Assembly: GCA_021307315.1 (NCBI GenBank)
Contig: JAJSPD010000156.1
Coordinates: forward strand, 1-45,586
Length of the DNA: 45,586 nt
Direction: 5' to 3'
Origin: Bisporella sp. PMI_857
Lineage: Eukaryota; Ascomycota; Leotiomycetes; Helotiales; Helotiaceae
Under the pieces are notes generated by a model. That model was not told the DNA's origin. It ran no database searches and was given only the letters and a program-made list of their open reading frames with translations. Within the stretch, counting starts at the first letter, position 1, and every line of letters begins with the position of its first letter. Shown here in pieces: positions 1-10,439 of the stretch. The position numbers were made by a program, and so were the translations under genes.

Positions 1-161
1 AACTTTCGGAATCAGTTACAAAAAACTCTTGACGCTGATCAGACTTTTACTTTCCTTCGCTCTAAAAAGACGGAACTAACGAAAAAAATAAATCTTTTAA
101 ACAAAGAAAATAGTTTTACTTACTATTAATAAGAAGTTTTTATCCGGAATCGCTTAGTAGT
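1..161. other. AT-rich unassigned sequence
   Basis: This AT-rich stretch has no open frame of useful length. A short lysine-rich frame on the plus strand reads to about 120 and then meets two stops, which looks like a decayed transposon end, but I cannot assign a family. Confidence 0.3.
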
Positions 162-412
162 TGTCACGGCCCTGGCCCTATCTCGAGCTTGGCGCCAGAC
201 ACTGCAGAGCTCGGTAGAGCTTGGCCCCTGCTACTACAGGGCTCGCTTACGCTGGCCCCTGGCCAGCCTCCTGTATATAAGGCACTGCTTTCCTTCCCTT
301 CTTCTGTCTGTAGCTTGTTCTCTTAGTTATAACAATTGATAGTTGTTCACACCTCTGAGTCCTTCTACCTAGATCTACGGATCGAGATCCCTGTTCAGCT
401 TGAGTTGTTACA
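162..412 (+). repeat. Solo LTR, family A, copy 1
   Basis: The block starts TGTCACGG and ends TGTTACA, and carries a TATA-like TATATAA. It is colinear with 18876-19106 and with the truncated copy at 13637-13860, sharing the segments GTTATAACAATTGATAG and GAGATCTACGGAT. TG..CA ends and a core promoter identify an LTR. The flanks (GTAGT and GACAC) do not match, so no target-site duplication remains, which suggests later recombination or rearrangement. Confidence 0.75.
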
Positions 413-517
413 GACACCGCCATTGATCAAGCAGCGTTTTTTTTTTATCGACGTACGAAATAGTGCTAAACTCTGTTGTTTAACTACTAGCTAGGTTTTT
501 TTTTAAACTATCGCAAG

Positions 518-699
518 TGTTGGAATGCATGTACATAGCTTCACGCGTTCCATATCGCAAGGATTGTGGGCCCTCTACCATCTATATAACTACCTGGCAA
601 TAGGCCGTAGCTTAGAAGAATCAACGAATATCATAACCACACCAGCAAGAGCGTAGTCACAGCTACTACGCCTTTTGCTACGTGGTAGGTATTCCGACA
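518..699 (+). repeat. Solo LTR, family B, copy 1, with intact TSD
   Basis: This 182-bp element has inverted ends TGTTGGAAT and ATTCCGACA. It is flanked on both sides by GCAAG (513-517 and 700-704), a perfect 5-bp target-site duplication. A second copy of equal length lies at 33262-33443 and differs by only about three transitions. No internal coding region is attached, so it is a solo LTR left by recombination between two LTRs. The strand is arbitrary. Confidence 0.9.
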
Positions 700-941
700 G
701 CAAGGAAACCGTTCTTTCTAAGCGCGTTCCACAACTTTGCTGCGATGTCAGGAGCCAGGATGTCACGTGCTGAGGGCAATGAAGGGGGCTCGGTAAAGGC
801 ACTGAGACTTGGCATGTATGGGCACGAAGGGAGCCGCCAGGGGTTCGGAGGGTATAAGTAGGGGGCTCGGGACGTAGTAGAGAGGGTAGAGATTAGTCTT
901 TGTTCAATATGAGTTGATTTGTGCCACACTACTCCAGCACC

Positions 942-1833
942 TTACATGCGAACAACTGTTTTTTTTACTTTTTCTATCGTAATCGCGAGCATTAGTATCG
1001 GAGCTTTTTGTGGCTTGGTTCTTTTATCCTTTATGTTGCTTGAAAAAGAAAGGAAGAATGTAGCGAGTAGTTCTTCTGCCTGTTTTTTATAATCGGTCGT
1101 GCTCGTTCCATTTGCCCTGACGAGCTAAAGTACTTTTCCCAAATGCTGTGTCGTCTCCGGATTTCAAGTATTTAGCGGCCTTCCAGATGTTGTCATTGTC
1201 TGCCAAGAATTCGTTCCAATGCTTTTTCTTTTGTCTTCGAATAGCGTCGTGATACTGCTTTGCCGCGCTTTTCGCCGTCTCTTCTATGTCTGTTCGAGGT
1301 TGTTCCATTTTTCTCTTAGTTCGGGCGCGGTTTCTCCAGTGTGTGTATATACGCCGTAGTTGCGTCAGGTCGGTCGTCCACCATCGCTTTGCGTATAGCG
1401 ACGGTCTGGCTTTGAGAGTCAAGGCGTGGACCGCCTCCAAAACCACTGCCATCAACCGGTCTGTCATTTGCTGAACCGTGCCGTGTTGGGGGGTGGCTTT
1501 TAACGCTCTCGCAATTCTGGCGTTTATGTCTTTCCATGGCGCGTTCTTGAGCAGTAGCCGGTCCTGGGGTCCAACAGGTACAGTAGGATTCGAAATTGGC
1601 TTCACAGTCCACAAACTCTGGTGTCCAGATTTGGCCCCACTATTACCCCGCATGACCATGGAATGGCTCAGTTTAGAGAGAAAAATCAAGCTGAGGATCT
1701 GATATGTTGAGAAAGTTGTAAAGTAAATGTGGGAGTTAGACGTTCCATGGATGTAAGACGGGCAATAATGTGTTTCAAGAACCCAGTCATGTGAATTCGC
1801 GACTCCGCTAAGCCTCAAAACAAGAACTTCCAA
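942..1833 (-). pseudogene. LINE (non-LTR retrotransposon) ORF2 fragment
   Basis: The minus strand encodes a piece typical of the endonuclease-to-reverse-transcriptase linker of fungal LINE ORF2 proteins. Landmarks are [58 protein letters not shown] and [20 protein letters not shown]. The main frame closes near 1087. Homology resumes in another frame from about 1086 to 942 (KQAEELLATFF and so on) and ends in a stop, so there is at least one frameshift. The RT catalytic core is absent. The product would be a replication protein of a copy-and-paste element, but this copy is dead. Confidence 0.75.
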
Positions 1834-2009
1834 AAGCTCTCTTCGTCTTCCAACCCCGCGTCCGGCTTTCCCTCAAGCACTCTATCCTTTCGAAGGATTA
1901 ATCAAAGTAGTAGATTGAGCTAAAAGGTCCTAAATGCTAACACTCCCGACTCATTCAAATCACCTTTCGATCAAACAACCAAATAACCACCACCTTCCAA
2001 TTCGCCGTC

Positions 2010-2507
2010 ATGTCAACTCTCCCACCCCTTCGCTCTTTCCACTTAACCAGCGACAGACCCTTCGGTTCTCCCTCTACAGAACACCCCCTGACGAATCCCA
2101 TGAAGATGCTTCTCTGCCGCTACCCCCTCGGCTACAACGTCGAAAACCCCAACCTCATGCTCATCCACTCGCGCCGCAACCCCTGTGACGAATACCTCGA
2201 CCCGCTGTTCGCCGCCTTCACAGCTGGGTCCTCTGAACCCCCAATGCCTACGAATGATCCGCTGAGGAAGACATTCTGGATGAAAACTTATTCTGAGAAT
2301 GAGGGGATTTTGGAGCAGTTGGAGGCACAGAATATACTGAGGAGAACGGGACAGGTCAAGAAACAGGGATATGTGACGCTTATTGCGGTGGAAACTGTTT
2401 TAAATAAGAGACAGTGGGCTGAAGTTTGTAGTGGGTGTGGGAGGAGAGAACAGCTAGGTGCTTCATGTGCTGCAAAATACAGAATTCCTCATTCTTCACC
2501 ACATTAA
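2010..2507 (+). CDS. Small protein with a possible truncated MYND-type zinc finger
   Basis: The frame encodes 165 residues. The start has G at -3 and follows a pyrimidine-rich leader typical of fungal genes, and codon use is not RIP-like. The central part (GQVKKQGYVTLIAVE, then a W-x-E segment) leads to CSGCGRREQLG near residues 141-151, which looks like the first cysteine pair of a MYND finger. The later Cys/His pairs are missing, so the protein may be 3'-truncated, frameshifted or spliced differently; a GT..CAG intron candidate begins inside that motif but gives no better ending. The stop lies 65 bp from the stop of the convergent gene on the other strand. The function is unknown. Confidence 0.5.
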   Translation: MSTLPPLRSFHLTSDRPFGSPSTEHPLTNPMKMLLCRYPLGYNVENPNLMLIHSRRNPCDEYLDPLFAAFTAGSSEPPMPTNDPLRKTFWMKTYSENEGILEQLEAQNILRRTGQVKKQGYVTLIAVETVLNKRQWAEVCSGCGRREQLGASCAAKYRIPHSSPH

Positions 2508-2571
2508 CTTCACGCTTCAGAATCTGTGTCCCAGCCCTCAAGTACCCAGCGCCTATTAAGTAATGACTAGT

Positions 2572-4041
2572 TTACACATGTTCTTCTGGCACTAGTGCTA
2601 TAACGAAGTGTTAGATATGAAGCAGTATCCACAAAAGTATCTTGAGAATCTCAAGGCAGAAGGACTTACAAGCTACAATGCCAGCTGGCGGGCCTGGGTC
2701 GGGATCCTTTGCTCGCCTCCTGCTCCCAGGGTCTACAATGCCATCTGGCTGGCTCAGGGTGGGTTCCATTGCTCGCCTCCCGTTCCCAGGGTCTACAATG
2801 CCATCTGGCGGGCCTGGGTTAGGGTCCTTTGCTCGCCTCCCGTTCCCAGGGTCTACAATGCCATCTGGCGGGGTTGGGGTGGGATCCTTTGCTCGCCCCC
2901 TGCTCCCAGGGTCTACAATGCCATCAGGCGGGGTTGGAGTCGGTTCCTTTGCTCGCCTCCTGCTCCCAGGGCCTACAATGCCACCTGGCGGGTCTGGATT
3001 GGGATCCTTTGCTCGCCTTTTGCTCCCAGGGTCTACAGGAGTTGGATCCATCGTTCGTCTCTTATTACCTGGGTCCACTGGAATAGGGTCGAGGGCACGT
3101 CGATTTCCGGGATCTACAGGGGTAAGATGGAGAGCACGTCTGCTTCCTGGATCCCCAGGAGTTGGTTCCATCGTCCGCCTTCTGTTGCCAGGATCAGGGT
3201 GGTCAGGGTCGATAGTGCGCCTTTGACCGCTTGTCTCTTTAAGGTCGGGACCAAGGCCACGACGATTTCCTGGCTCTCTGAGATCAGGATGTAAAGCGCG
3301 TGTCTTGCTTCCTGAAACCGGTGCATCGGGATCAAGAGCTCGCTTTTTGATCCCAAGTTCAGGGTCAAGACTGCGACGGCTTCCTGGCTTAATCGTATTA
3401 GCATCGAGCGCTCGTCTTTCGCTGGCATATATCTTTTGGATACTGTCGTGTCCAAGAACATAGCGAGCCTCGAGGGCGCGGCTCCAGCTACTCGGATCGG
3501 TTTCGCTATCTGGAGGAGCGCTGTACTTGTATGTAGGCCAGTCGACGATTGAGTCTTGAGGGTCATGTTTGGTCGGGGGTTTCATCTTCCCTAGTAAAGT
3601 CCTCTTGGTTTTGCCTGAGCAGTCGAAGTCGGAAGGACCTGCCGTATCTGTGTTTAAAAGTGTTAGTGAGGTTTCAATGCATATGGACTTCGAAGGAGAA
3701 TGCAAGATAGGGGAGGAAACTTGGGTAGTCATGCCAGCAGTAACACCATCACTTTCTCCAGGACCTACACTCCGCAGCTTATTTCCTCCATCCTTAGCAT
3801 CAGGGGCTTCATCTCCTTTTTTGTTGCGACTTAGGAAGTCCTGACTCCATTTACTAGTTTCTACGTCGCGCGGGTCTGGTAGAACTCCAGTTTCGAGCTT
3901 GGAGTCTGACTCTTCAATGATTCCATCGCCTCCACTATCGCCTCCCGCTGGATTTATACTCCGCGCAACAGTATCTAGAGTTGGCAAAGATGTTGCATAA
4001 CACACCAACCACCAAAAATAAAAATAAAAAGAGGGGCGCAT
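2572..4041 (-). CDS. Secreted repeat protein with Kex2-type dibasic sites (KEP-like peptide precursor)
   Basis: The spliced model is complement(2572-2597, 2670-4041), 465 aa. The 72-nt intron (2598-2669) has a GTAAGT donor, a CTAAC branch site and a TAG acceptor; without splicing the frame would end in an odd hydrophobic tail. The N-terminus (FYFYFWWLVCYATSLP) looks like a signal peptide. From about residue 205 there are 16 units, nearly all beginning with RR, KR, KKR, KRR or RRR (exceptions KTR and RGR), followed by a core like A-L/M/K-D/E-P-x-P-x-D-P-G-S/N. Early units are 8-13 residues, later ones about 20 with an added PPDGIV segment. Kex2 in the Golgi cuts after KR and RR, so this resembles fungal KEP-type precursors releasing many similar peptides. 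Cores lack Tyr, Trp and Cys, which argues against a dikaritin/ustiloxin-type RiPP. No tailoring-enzyme gene lies nearby in the window. Confidence 0.65.
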
Positions 4042-4858
4042 AATGTGAAGTTATAACCATATAGTTATAGAATTTTGGGTTGATTAGCACTGCAGAGGAA
4101 AAGGAAAACATCAAGGTGCAGTCTCTTAAAACCGTTGTTAATATCTCCGAACTCATGCATAAGGCTGTTCCGAATGACCTATTTTTGGTACCCGCTCAAG
4201 TGGCCAAGAAACCATAAAAGGGCCTGACTTGTACGAATCCCTGAGGTGGCTTGCCAAAGCGAAGGGTTTGTGTAACCTTACGTTCCACAGATCCTTCCCA
4301 ATGAAAACAGCACGTGGATACTACAAGCACAGTAAACACTTTAAGTACAAAAAAAGCTACATATATAGTAGACTTTATAGACTCTGTAGCAGTAAAAGTC
4401 GAATATTTATAGTTGCAATGTAACTACGTTAAGCAGTGCATTAATTGCAGGCCAAATTACAGTGCAAGTAGATGCAAAACGCGATGCGCAATCATTTTGG
4501 TGGGGTGGCAGGGGGGGGTTGGTAGGTTTTGCACCGAAATTATAAACCTACCATACGAAGCTCTGGCCCAAAAGTATTGATACTGCGCTAACAGGGGCAC
4601 CCATGTTCACCTATGTAAATCAACATCAAATTTCTATACAGACACTCTACAAAATCTATGGCCGCAGTCATTGCTCTACATCAACTCCTCCAACTAAACC
4701 ATTATTGAACTTCGTACGCCATTCCTTCCTTCGACTACCTTCTATATATTCATTCCTTCTTTCACACTGAATTATCTCTTTGATATGCTATTCAATTCAA
4801 TTCACCCAAGCTCTGATTCGATCCATAGAAAGGTTCTCCCAACAGCTTATCCAATCTC
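4042..4858. other. Intergenic region upstream of the repeat-protein gene
   Basis: No convincing gene is present. The part next to 4041 is the likely promoter of the minus-strand repeat protein. A G-rich tract lies near 4498-4521, and 4740-4800 is pyrimidine-rich. A 64-codon plus-strand frame (4229-4423) has no recognisable features. Confidence 0.4.
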
Positions 4859-5094
4859 TGTCACGTCCCGTGCTCCCGAGCACACGTGACCTATATTAGC
4901 CGAGCTTTCGGAGCGCCTCATGTGTCACGGCACGAGCTGTGGATCTACAGATACAGAGGGCAGCTGTGGTACTATACGAGAATCTATAGCTGAGGAAGGA
5001 AGAGGAGCTCGAGAAGAGCAAGCTATATATACACGAGGGAGCCCTAGCGGCTCGGCAGTAGGTCACGTGCCCGACCAGGGTCGGTGCCGTGACA
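4859..5094 (+). repeat. LTR-like repeat, family C
   Basis: The sequence runs from TGTCACG to GCCGTGACA with a TATATATA box near 5024-5034, and is immediately followed by a gypsy integrase fragment. The layout matches an LTR of a chromovirus-type element. Flanks ATCTC and CTAGA do not match, so the boundaries or the insertion history are uncertain; an alternative left end is TGTCACGG at 4923. Confidence 0.55.
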
Positions 5095-5640
5095 CTAGAA
5101 CTATGGCTCAGCTGTACTTAGTGCACGTTCACAAATACTACGGCCTAACTACTACTATTGTGTCGGATCGAAAACTTCAGTTTGTTTCCGCGTTTTGGGA
5201 CGAATTCTGCCGGCTACTAAGCACTAAACTCAAGCTTTTTACAGCATACCACCCTCAGACGGACGGCCAAACTGAAAACGCCAACCAGTGGATCGACCAG
5301 CGCCTTCGCCTTTTTGCTAATGCTTTTCAAGACAACTGGTCTACTTTAATTTATGCAGTAGATTACGCGGCAGCTACATTGCCACACCACTCTACAGGAC
5401 TGTCTTCTTTTATAGTCGAGCTAAAGTATCAGCCTCGAATAGATATAGACTAAGTCCGCCCTAAAAACCCTGTCCCGGTTTTACAGCACATTAAAGAAGC
5501 CCGGAAAGATGCTCAAGCCTGTATTAAAAAAATCCATAAAGCCTAAGAATAAGCCAAAACTAAAATAGCCAAAGCCTAAAAGCAACAAGCAATACAAGCC
5601 AACAAGCACCGACGGCCAGTCGACTTCAAAGTTAAAAACA
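5095..5640 (+). pseudogene. Ty3/gypsy integrase fragment
   Basis: The frame contains the second half of a retroviral-type integrase core: IVSDRKLQFVSAFWDEFC (Asp of the DDE triad), then YHPQTDGQTENANQ (Glu), then a lysine-rich C-terminal region. Stops occur in frame at 5451-5453 and later. The N-terminal zinc-binding part, RT and gag are missing, and the fragment breaks off at 5640 where a DNA-transposon end begins. It is a relic related to, but not the same copy as, the gypsy element at 5691-12082. Confidence 0.8.
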
Positions 5641-5690
5641 ACGGCAAATATCTGGGATACCACCGAAAAGTGCCTATATTTCTCGGATAC

Positions 5691-5893
5691 TGTCACGGCG
5701 CTGGCGCGCCTACAGCTCCTTTATGGCCTAACAGCCCGTAAGGCATCCACATTGGGGATCACGCGGAACGCCACGTGGCCCAAACACCTGTATATATACT
5801 TCCCTCTCTGCCTCCATAGTCCTGTAGTTCTATTATTCTCGATTCTTACCCGTATTACTTTGAGCCGTTGCTCTTATTCTACGTGCCGTGACA
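5691..5893 (+). repeat. 5' LTR of the gypsy chromovirus
   Basis: This 203-bp LTR runs from TGTCACGG to CCGTGACA, giving perfect 8-bp inverted ends. A TATATATA promoter element lies near 5790. It differs from the 3' LTR by one C/T and one A/G change. Confidence 0.9.
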
Positions 5894-5921
5894 TAATAAT
5901 AGAACTCTTCACAACTCTACT

Positions 5922-6180
5922 TGTGACAGGCTGATAGTAATCTATTCAATTGACTATCACTGCTATATTACAAAGAGAATCAACATAAGGAGAGAAAAGG
6001 AGAATACAGGAGATTACGGGTCTTATAGCTAGGCCTGTAACGGGTCCGCTAGTACGTAACGGGTCGGTGGCTCCACAAAGGGTCCACGGTGGCCACGCGC
6101 TGTCACGTGGTTGCAACGAGAGCTGGCTCGTGCCGAAGGCACGTGCAGCCGAGTCATCCTTACGGGTTCAACCCGTCACA
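5922..6180 (+). repeat. Solo LTR, family D, nested inside the gypsy leader
   Basis: This 259-bp block has ends TGTGACAGG and CCCGTCACA and a perfect CTACT target-site duplication (5917-5921 and 6181-6185). It must have inserted after the gypsy element did. No internal coding region remains. Strand is arbitrary. Confidence 0.8.
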
Positions 6181-6185
6181 CTACT

Positions 6186-6900
6186 TGCGGAAGTATAACC
6201 CTTACTTTTACACACGTTTTGCAGGCCCGTAACGGCTTGAATTCGTATTGTATCCAGTTCCAGCCTTGATTGTGCTGAAGATTCAGAATCTCTGTGTGCA
6301 ACGAAGATCACACTGTTACGACGTCAATACTCGAAGAGTACATACACAACTTTACGGCCCGGAAACCCTGTACGGCATTCATTTCATTTCATTTTATTTT
6401 TACTTCACTTTACTACCGATAAGCTTTTTTACCCGACAATATAGCTGAAGCTATTCTCAGAGATGGGGGAACAGAGCCAAGAGCAAAAGAAGGGCCAAAC
6501 CAGGAGAATTTTCGGGTACAAGCAACACGGCAGATATTCAGAAGTTTGTTGTAGCAGACTTTATATTTTTCGATCAAACCATTCTTATAACTTTGCTACA
6601 AAAGCTAAAAAGCAACCAGAGAGAATTTTCTCGTACTTAGGCGAAACGGAATAAAGCCCAGGAAATAAAGTTCTAAGCTCTGGAAAAGGAATTAGCTTCT
6701 CGACATCGGACTTAAAGTGGATCCCGAAACAGCTCCGACACTACAGATCCTGACTACTCTAAGCGTAGTAAAGAACAGATTCCAGAAGCTTCAAACTATA
6801 GCGGTTTCAAAAAAACAAAAAAAGTCAAAAAACTTACGGACAGTATAAACTCAACTTATCGTTCGTGGAAAATAAAGCTTGCGGTGAAGTTTCGGAATTT
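6186..6900 (+). other. Gypsy leader / decayed gag N-terminus
   Basis: No continuous frame is present. Short coding-like runs in several frames (for example 6463-6654 and 6740-6860) are consistent with a frameshifted gag start. Nothing more specific can be read. Confidence 0.4.
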
Positions 6901-7560
6901 TTCTAGCTAATTCCTCGATAAGCAAACTCGAATGGATTACGTGTTTATTAGTACTAGTAGAGATACTTAGCAACACTTTAAAACACGTATAAAGCTGAAT
7001 TGTGCTGACCTTTTCAGTTCTGTAGCAGATATGCTAACTTACTTTGACATGCTGTTTGTTGACTCTAATAAGGTCAGCGAAAACAGAATAGCTTACTATA
7101 AGCTAATAATGAAAGAAAGTGAGTTTTTTGCTTTATTCCGCACTAAGTTTTTGCAGCTGGCAAGCAAAAACAACGTACTTAAGGAAAACTGGAAAAACGA
7201 CTTGTTTCGGAAGCTTACAGTCGGCTTGCAGACTAGCTTATTGCCTGTAAAGTCTACACTGGAGAGTTTTCAAGAATTAAGCGATAGGCCTACAGTGTCT
7301 ATTAAGACCAAGCGCATCTACAAAAGCGCATATCCCGCAGGAGCAAGCGGAAAACGCTCCAGAAAGAAAACGACACTTTTCTACTTAGGCCAAGTCGCAG
7401 CACACTTAGAAAACTTACAGTCTCGACTACAGCTGGAGTTTCTGCGCTACGGGCATTTACGCTTGCAGTTCAGCCCCGGAAAAGCCAAATACCTGCTTTA
7501 GCTGCCGACGAGTTATGCTACAACTGCGACAAGCTAAGCTACTACGCGTTTTCGTGTTCG
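6900..7560 (+). pseudogene. gag remnant with mutated zinc knuckle
   Basis: An open stretch at 7031-7501 matches the Gag capsid-like region (an F-x-x-L-x-x-F-x-x-L type helix set with AYYKLIMKESEFFALFRTKF). In a different frame, 7516-7557 encodes a zinc knuckle with spacing C-x2-C-x4-Y-x4-C, where the usual histidine is tyrosine. That change and the replaced glycines fit C-to-T and G-to-A transitions. Gag would package the element RNA; this copy cannot. Confidence 0.7.
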
Positions 7561-7699
7561 TTACTACGCAGGCTAATGCCAGTAAAAGCATTAGAAACAA
7601 CATCGGAAGAAAAAGTGACAGTAAAGTTTGTTAGTAACTTTGATAAAAATTAAGGAAACGAATTACTTTAAGCAAAGTTTTCTATTTAAAGCGGAGAAA

Positions 7700-8050
7700 G
7701 CGAGTCGACTTTAAAAGAATAAACTTAAAAAAGTTAATTGGCGGGCCGCTACTGAACAAAGCATGTACGTTAGTTAAGAATGGATTTGCTTATAATACTG
7801 TGGCTTTTTTTAATACTAAAGCAAACGAATGGCTTTTTATTGACACGACTTTGGCCGACTTGTTAAAAAAACGTTTTAGTTGTACCGTACAACAACTGGC
7901 CAACTTAGTGCCTGTAACTGGTTTTAATGACAAAGAAAAAGCCGTAATTTTTCAGGCTTTAGTTACTACGCTAAAAATTGATAAAAAAAGTTTACTGATT
8001 CAATATTCTTGATTACCGACTTAAAGCACTATAAAGTAATTGTAAAGAAA
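7700..8050 (+). pseudogene. Aspartic protease remnant, active site lost
   Basis: The frame at 7800-8012 reads AFFNTKANEWLFIDTTLAD. This aligns with the family pattern in which D-T/S-G is followed by a glycine/asparagine-rich turn and FIDT. The catalytic triplet is N-T-K at 7812-7820, so the aspartate and the glycine are both lost through G-to-A changes. The protease would mature Gag-Pol. Confidence 0.6.
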
Positions 8051-8926
8051 AAGTGGATAGCAGAAATGAATATAGCTTTTGCGGTTCGTAAACGCAAGCT
8101 AGTATAATTTACGGCTTTGCTACGAACCGTAACGTTTGACTGTTTTATTTTGTATTCTAAGGACTTGCTAAAAGAAGCTTTTGTGGATCACGTAGCTTAA
8201 AAAGATATAAATAGAAGGGATAAAGCGTTTAACAAAACCGTTTCTGTTTCTGTTTATACTATTCTCTTACGTTAAAAAGCGTTTTCTCCGCTATTTTTCT
8301 TAACGACTGACACGCTTAGGATCGGCAACGTGAGATTTACAGCTGTTTTTGAGCTAATAGTTGAAAAAGTAGTAGAACCTGCTGCCGCAGCTGAGCCGAC
8401 AAAAAACCGTTTCTAGTACGTAGGCAAAACGGATTACAACTATTATATGAAAGACAACTTGCGAAAGATAGAAAAATAACTTGCGAGTATAGTCAAGCTA
8501 CGTTTGACGAAAGCTACTTGCAAAATAGTCAACAAGATCCGTAAAGTTACAGCAAACGCTTACAGCTCGACATTGCTGTAATTAGCGCTCTCGCATTTAC
8601 GCTAAACTTGAAAAAAAAAGACAACGAAGTGTTCGCAGTTAGCTGTATAAGCTAAATAGATTGCTGGAAAAGCGCAAAGCTTTAGAACGAATAGACTTTT
8701 GTAGTATCGACGAAGACGAAAACGAGCGTTTAGTGGAAGATTTAGTGCTTAACGAACTCCGGACTTAAAAATATATTCTTAAAAAAGGCATTTAACGAGC
8801 TACTTCTACACCGAACTGCTGTAAATCACAAAATCGAGTTTACGGGCGAGAATACTTTTCGATACAGCTCGTTAATTCGGCTGACTACTAAAAAGCTACA
8901 AACGCTAAAAAACTATATTATGACAA

Positions 8927-10304
8927 TTGAATAAAGGCTTTATTGCTTTTAGCTATGCTCTATTTGCAGCGCTAGTGCTATTCGTGCGAAAGCCTAACAG
9001 AAGTTTACGGCTGTGTATCGACTATTGCAAACTTAACAGTATTACTCGTAAAAATCAATACTTTTTTTTTTTATTAATGAAACTTTGTTACGACTTACGA
9101 AAGCCAAAATATTTACTAAGCTAGACATACGCTAAGCGTTTACAGAATACGGATTTACTTTGATTCGGAAAAGCTAACTACGTTTCGTACTTGTTACGAA
9201 ACGTACAAATGCAAAGTGCTACTTTTTGGCCTGACTAACGAGCTCGCAACGTATTAGCGCTACATAAACGAAGTGTTGTTTAATTACTTGGATGATTTCT
9301 GTACAGCGTACTTGGACGACATTTTAATATACTCAAAAAACGAGCTGGAGTATACGAAGCACGTTCGTAAAGTGCTATTGCAACTTCGTAAAGCTGAACT
9401 ACAAGTAAATATCAAAAAAACTGAATTTAGCGTTACTCGAACTAAGTACTTAGAGTTTATTGTAACTACTAACAGTATTGAAGTAGACTTAAAGAAAGTA
9501 CAAATTGTTAATAACTGGAAGTCCTTTACGTTCGTACGCGGCATACAGTCATTTTTCGGCTTTTGCAATTTTTACCGACGATTTATTAAAAACTACGGAG
9601 CTATTGCTCGCCCGTTGAACCGCTTGACAGGCAAAAACGTTTCGTTCGACTTCAATAATAAGTGCTACGCATCGTTCGAGCGGCTGAAACAAGCGCTAGT
9701 TACGGCTTTAGTACTGACTTATTACGACCCGCAAAAAGAGGTTTTGCTAAAAACAAACGTTTCTGATAAAGTAATTGCGGGAGTATTGTTTCAAAAAGCT
9801 ACAAACGACGAAAACGCTTTATAGCAACTTGTAGGCTATTTCTCAAAAACCTTGACTCCTGCAAAGCTTAACTACCAGATACACGACAAAGAAATGCTAG
9901 CTATAGTTCGCTTTTTCGAGCAATAAAGAACTGATTTAGCACGAACGGACTACAAAGTCAAAATAGTCACGGATCACAAAGCGCTGGAGTATTTTATGAC
10001 TTTTAAAAAGCTTAACGGTCGCTAAGCTAAGTAGGCCGAAGCATTGTCTGAATTCTTTTTTACAATTACATATCGGCCTGGCCGCAAGAATAAAAAAGCA
10101 AACGCGTTGACACGAAAAGATCAGGATACAAATAATTTACAGGCCACCAAAAAGCGCTATCGCACACAGCAATTCTTTACGGATGACCAAGTCGATTTTC
10201 GTATTCGCGCAAAGCTGCTGCTTAATGCACAACTTACGCTCGCACTAATAGAAAAGCCGACAAGTTCGCAAACGGCAACTTTGTTAGAAACTCTATTTTT
10301 ATAA
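8927..10304 (+). pseudogene. Reverse transcriptase and RNase H remnant
   Basis: Palm-domain pieces are spread over at least three frames: [10 protein letters not shown] near 9010-9040, then DDFCTAYLDDILIYSK near 9285-9340, keeping the catalytic YLDD motif, followed by the connection region (FFGFCNFYRRFIKNY). RNase H begins near 9700. Its first catalytic aspartate position is asparagine (codon 9756-9758). Later RNase H motifs HDKEMLAIVRFFEQ and TDHKALEYF are visible between stops at 9822-9824 and about 9923. The second half ends in the NKKANALTRKD motif. Confidence 0.8.
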
Positions 10305-10439
10305 GTACTCGCAGACCGAATCGTAGCCGCTAATCGCAGCTTTCCAGAACTAGCAACAAATCGTCAGCGAGCAGAAAACGGAAAGCAAAACTGGACTGTA
10401 AACAACGAGCTGTTGCTGTAGCAAGGTCGACTAGTAGTT

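Noticed and set aside
700..941. Possible further LTR (TGTCACGTGC at about 760 to GTGCCACA at 941, with GGTATAAGTAGG)
   Set aside because: Ends are only partly inverted and flanks do not match; no second copy is in the window.
2608..3294. Plus-strand frames of 85-228 codons across the secreted-repeat gene
   Set aside because: They are shadows of the minus-strand tandem repeat; they have no signal peptide or good start, while the minus strand has both and a canonical intron.
9284..9568. Minus-strand frame in the gypsy reverse transcriptase
   Set aside because: It is a shadow of the RT frame that contains YLDD.
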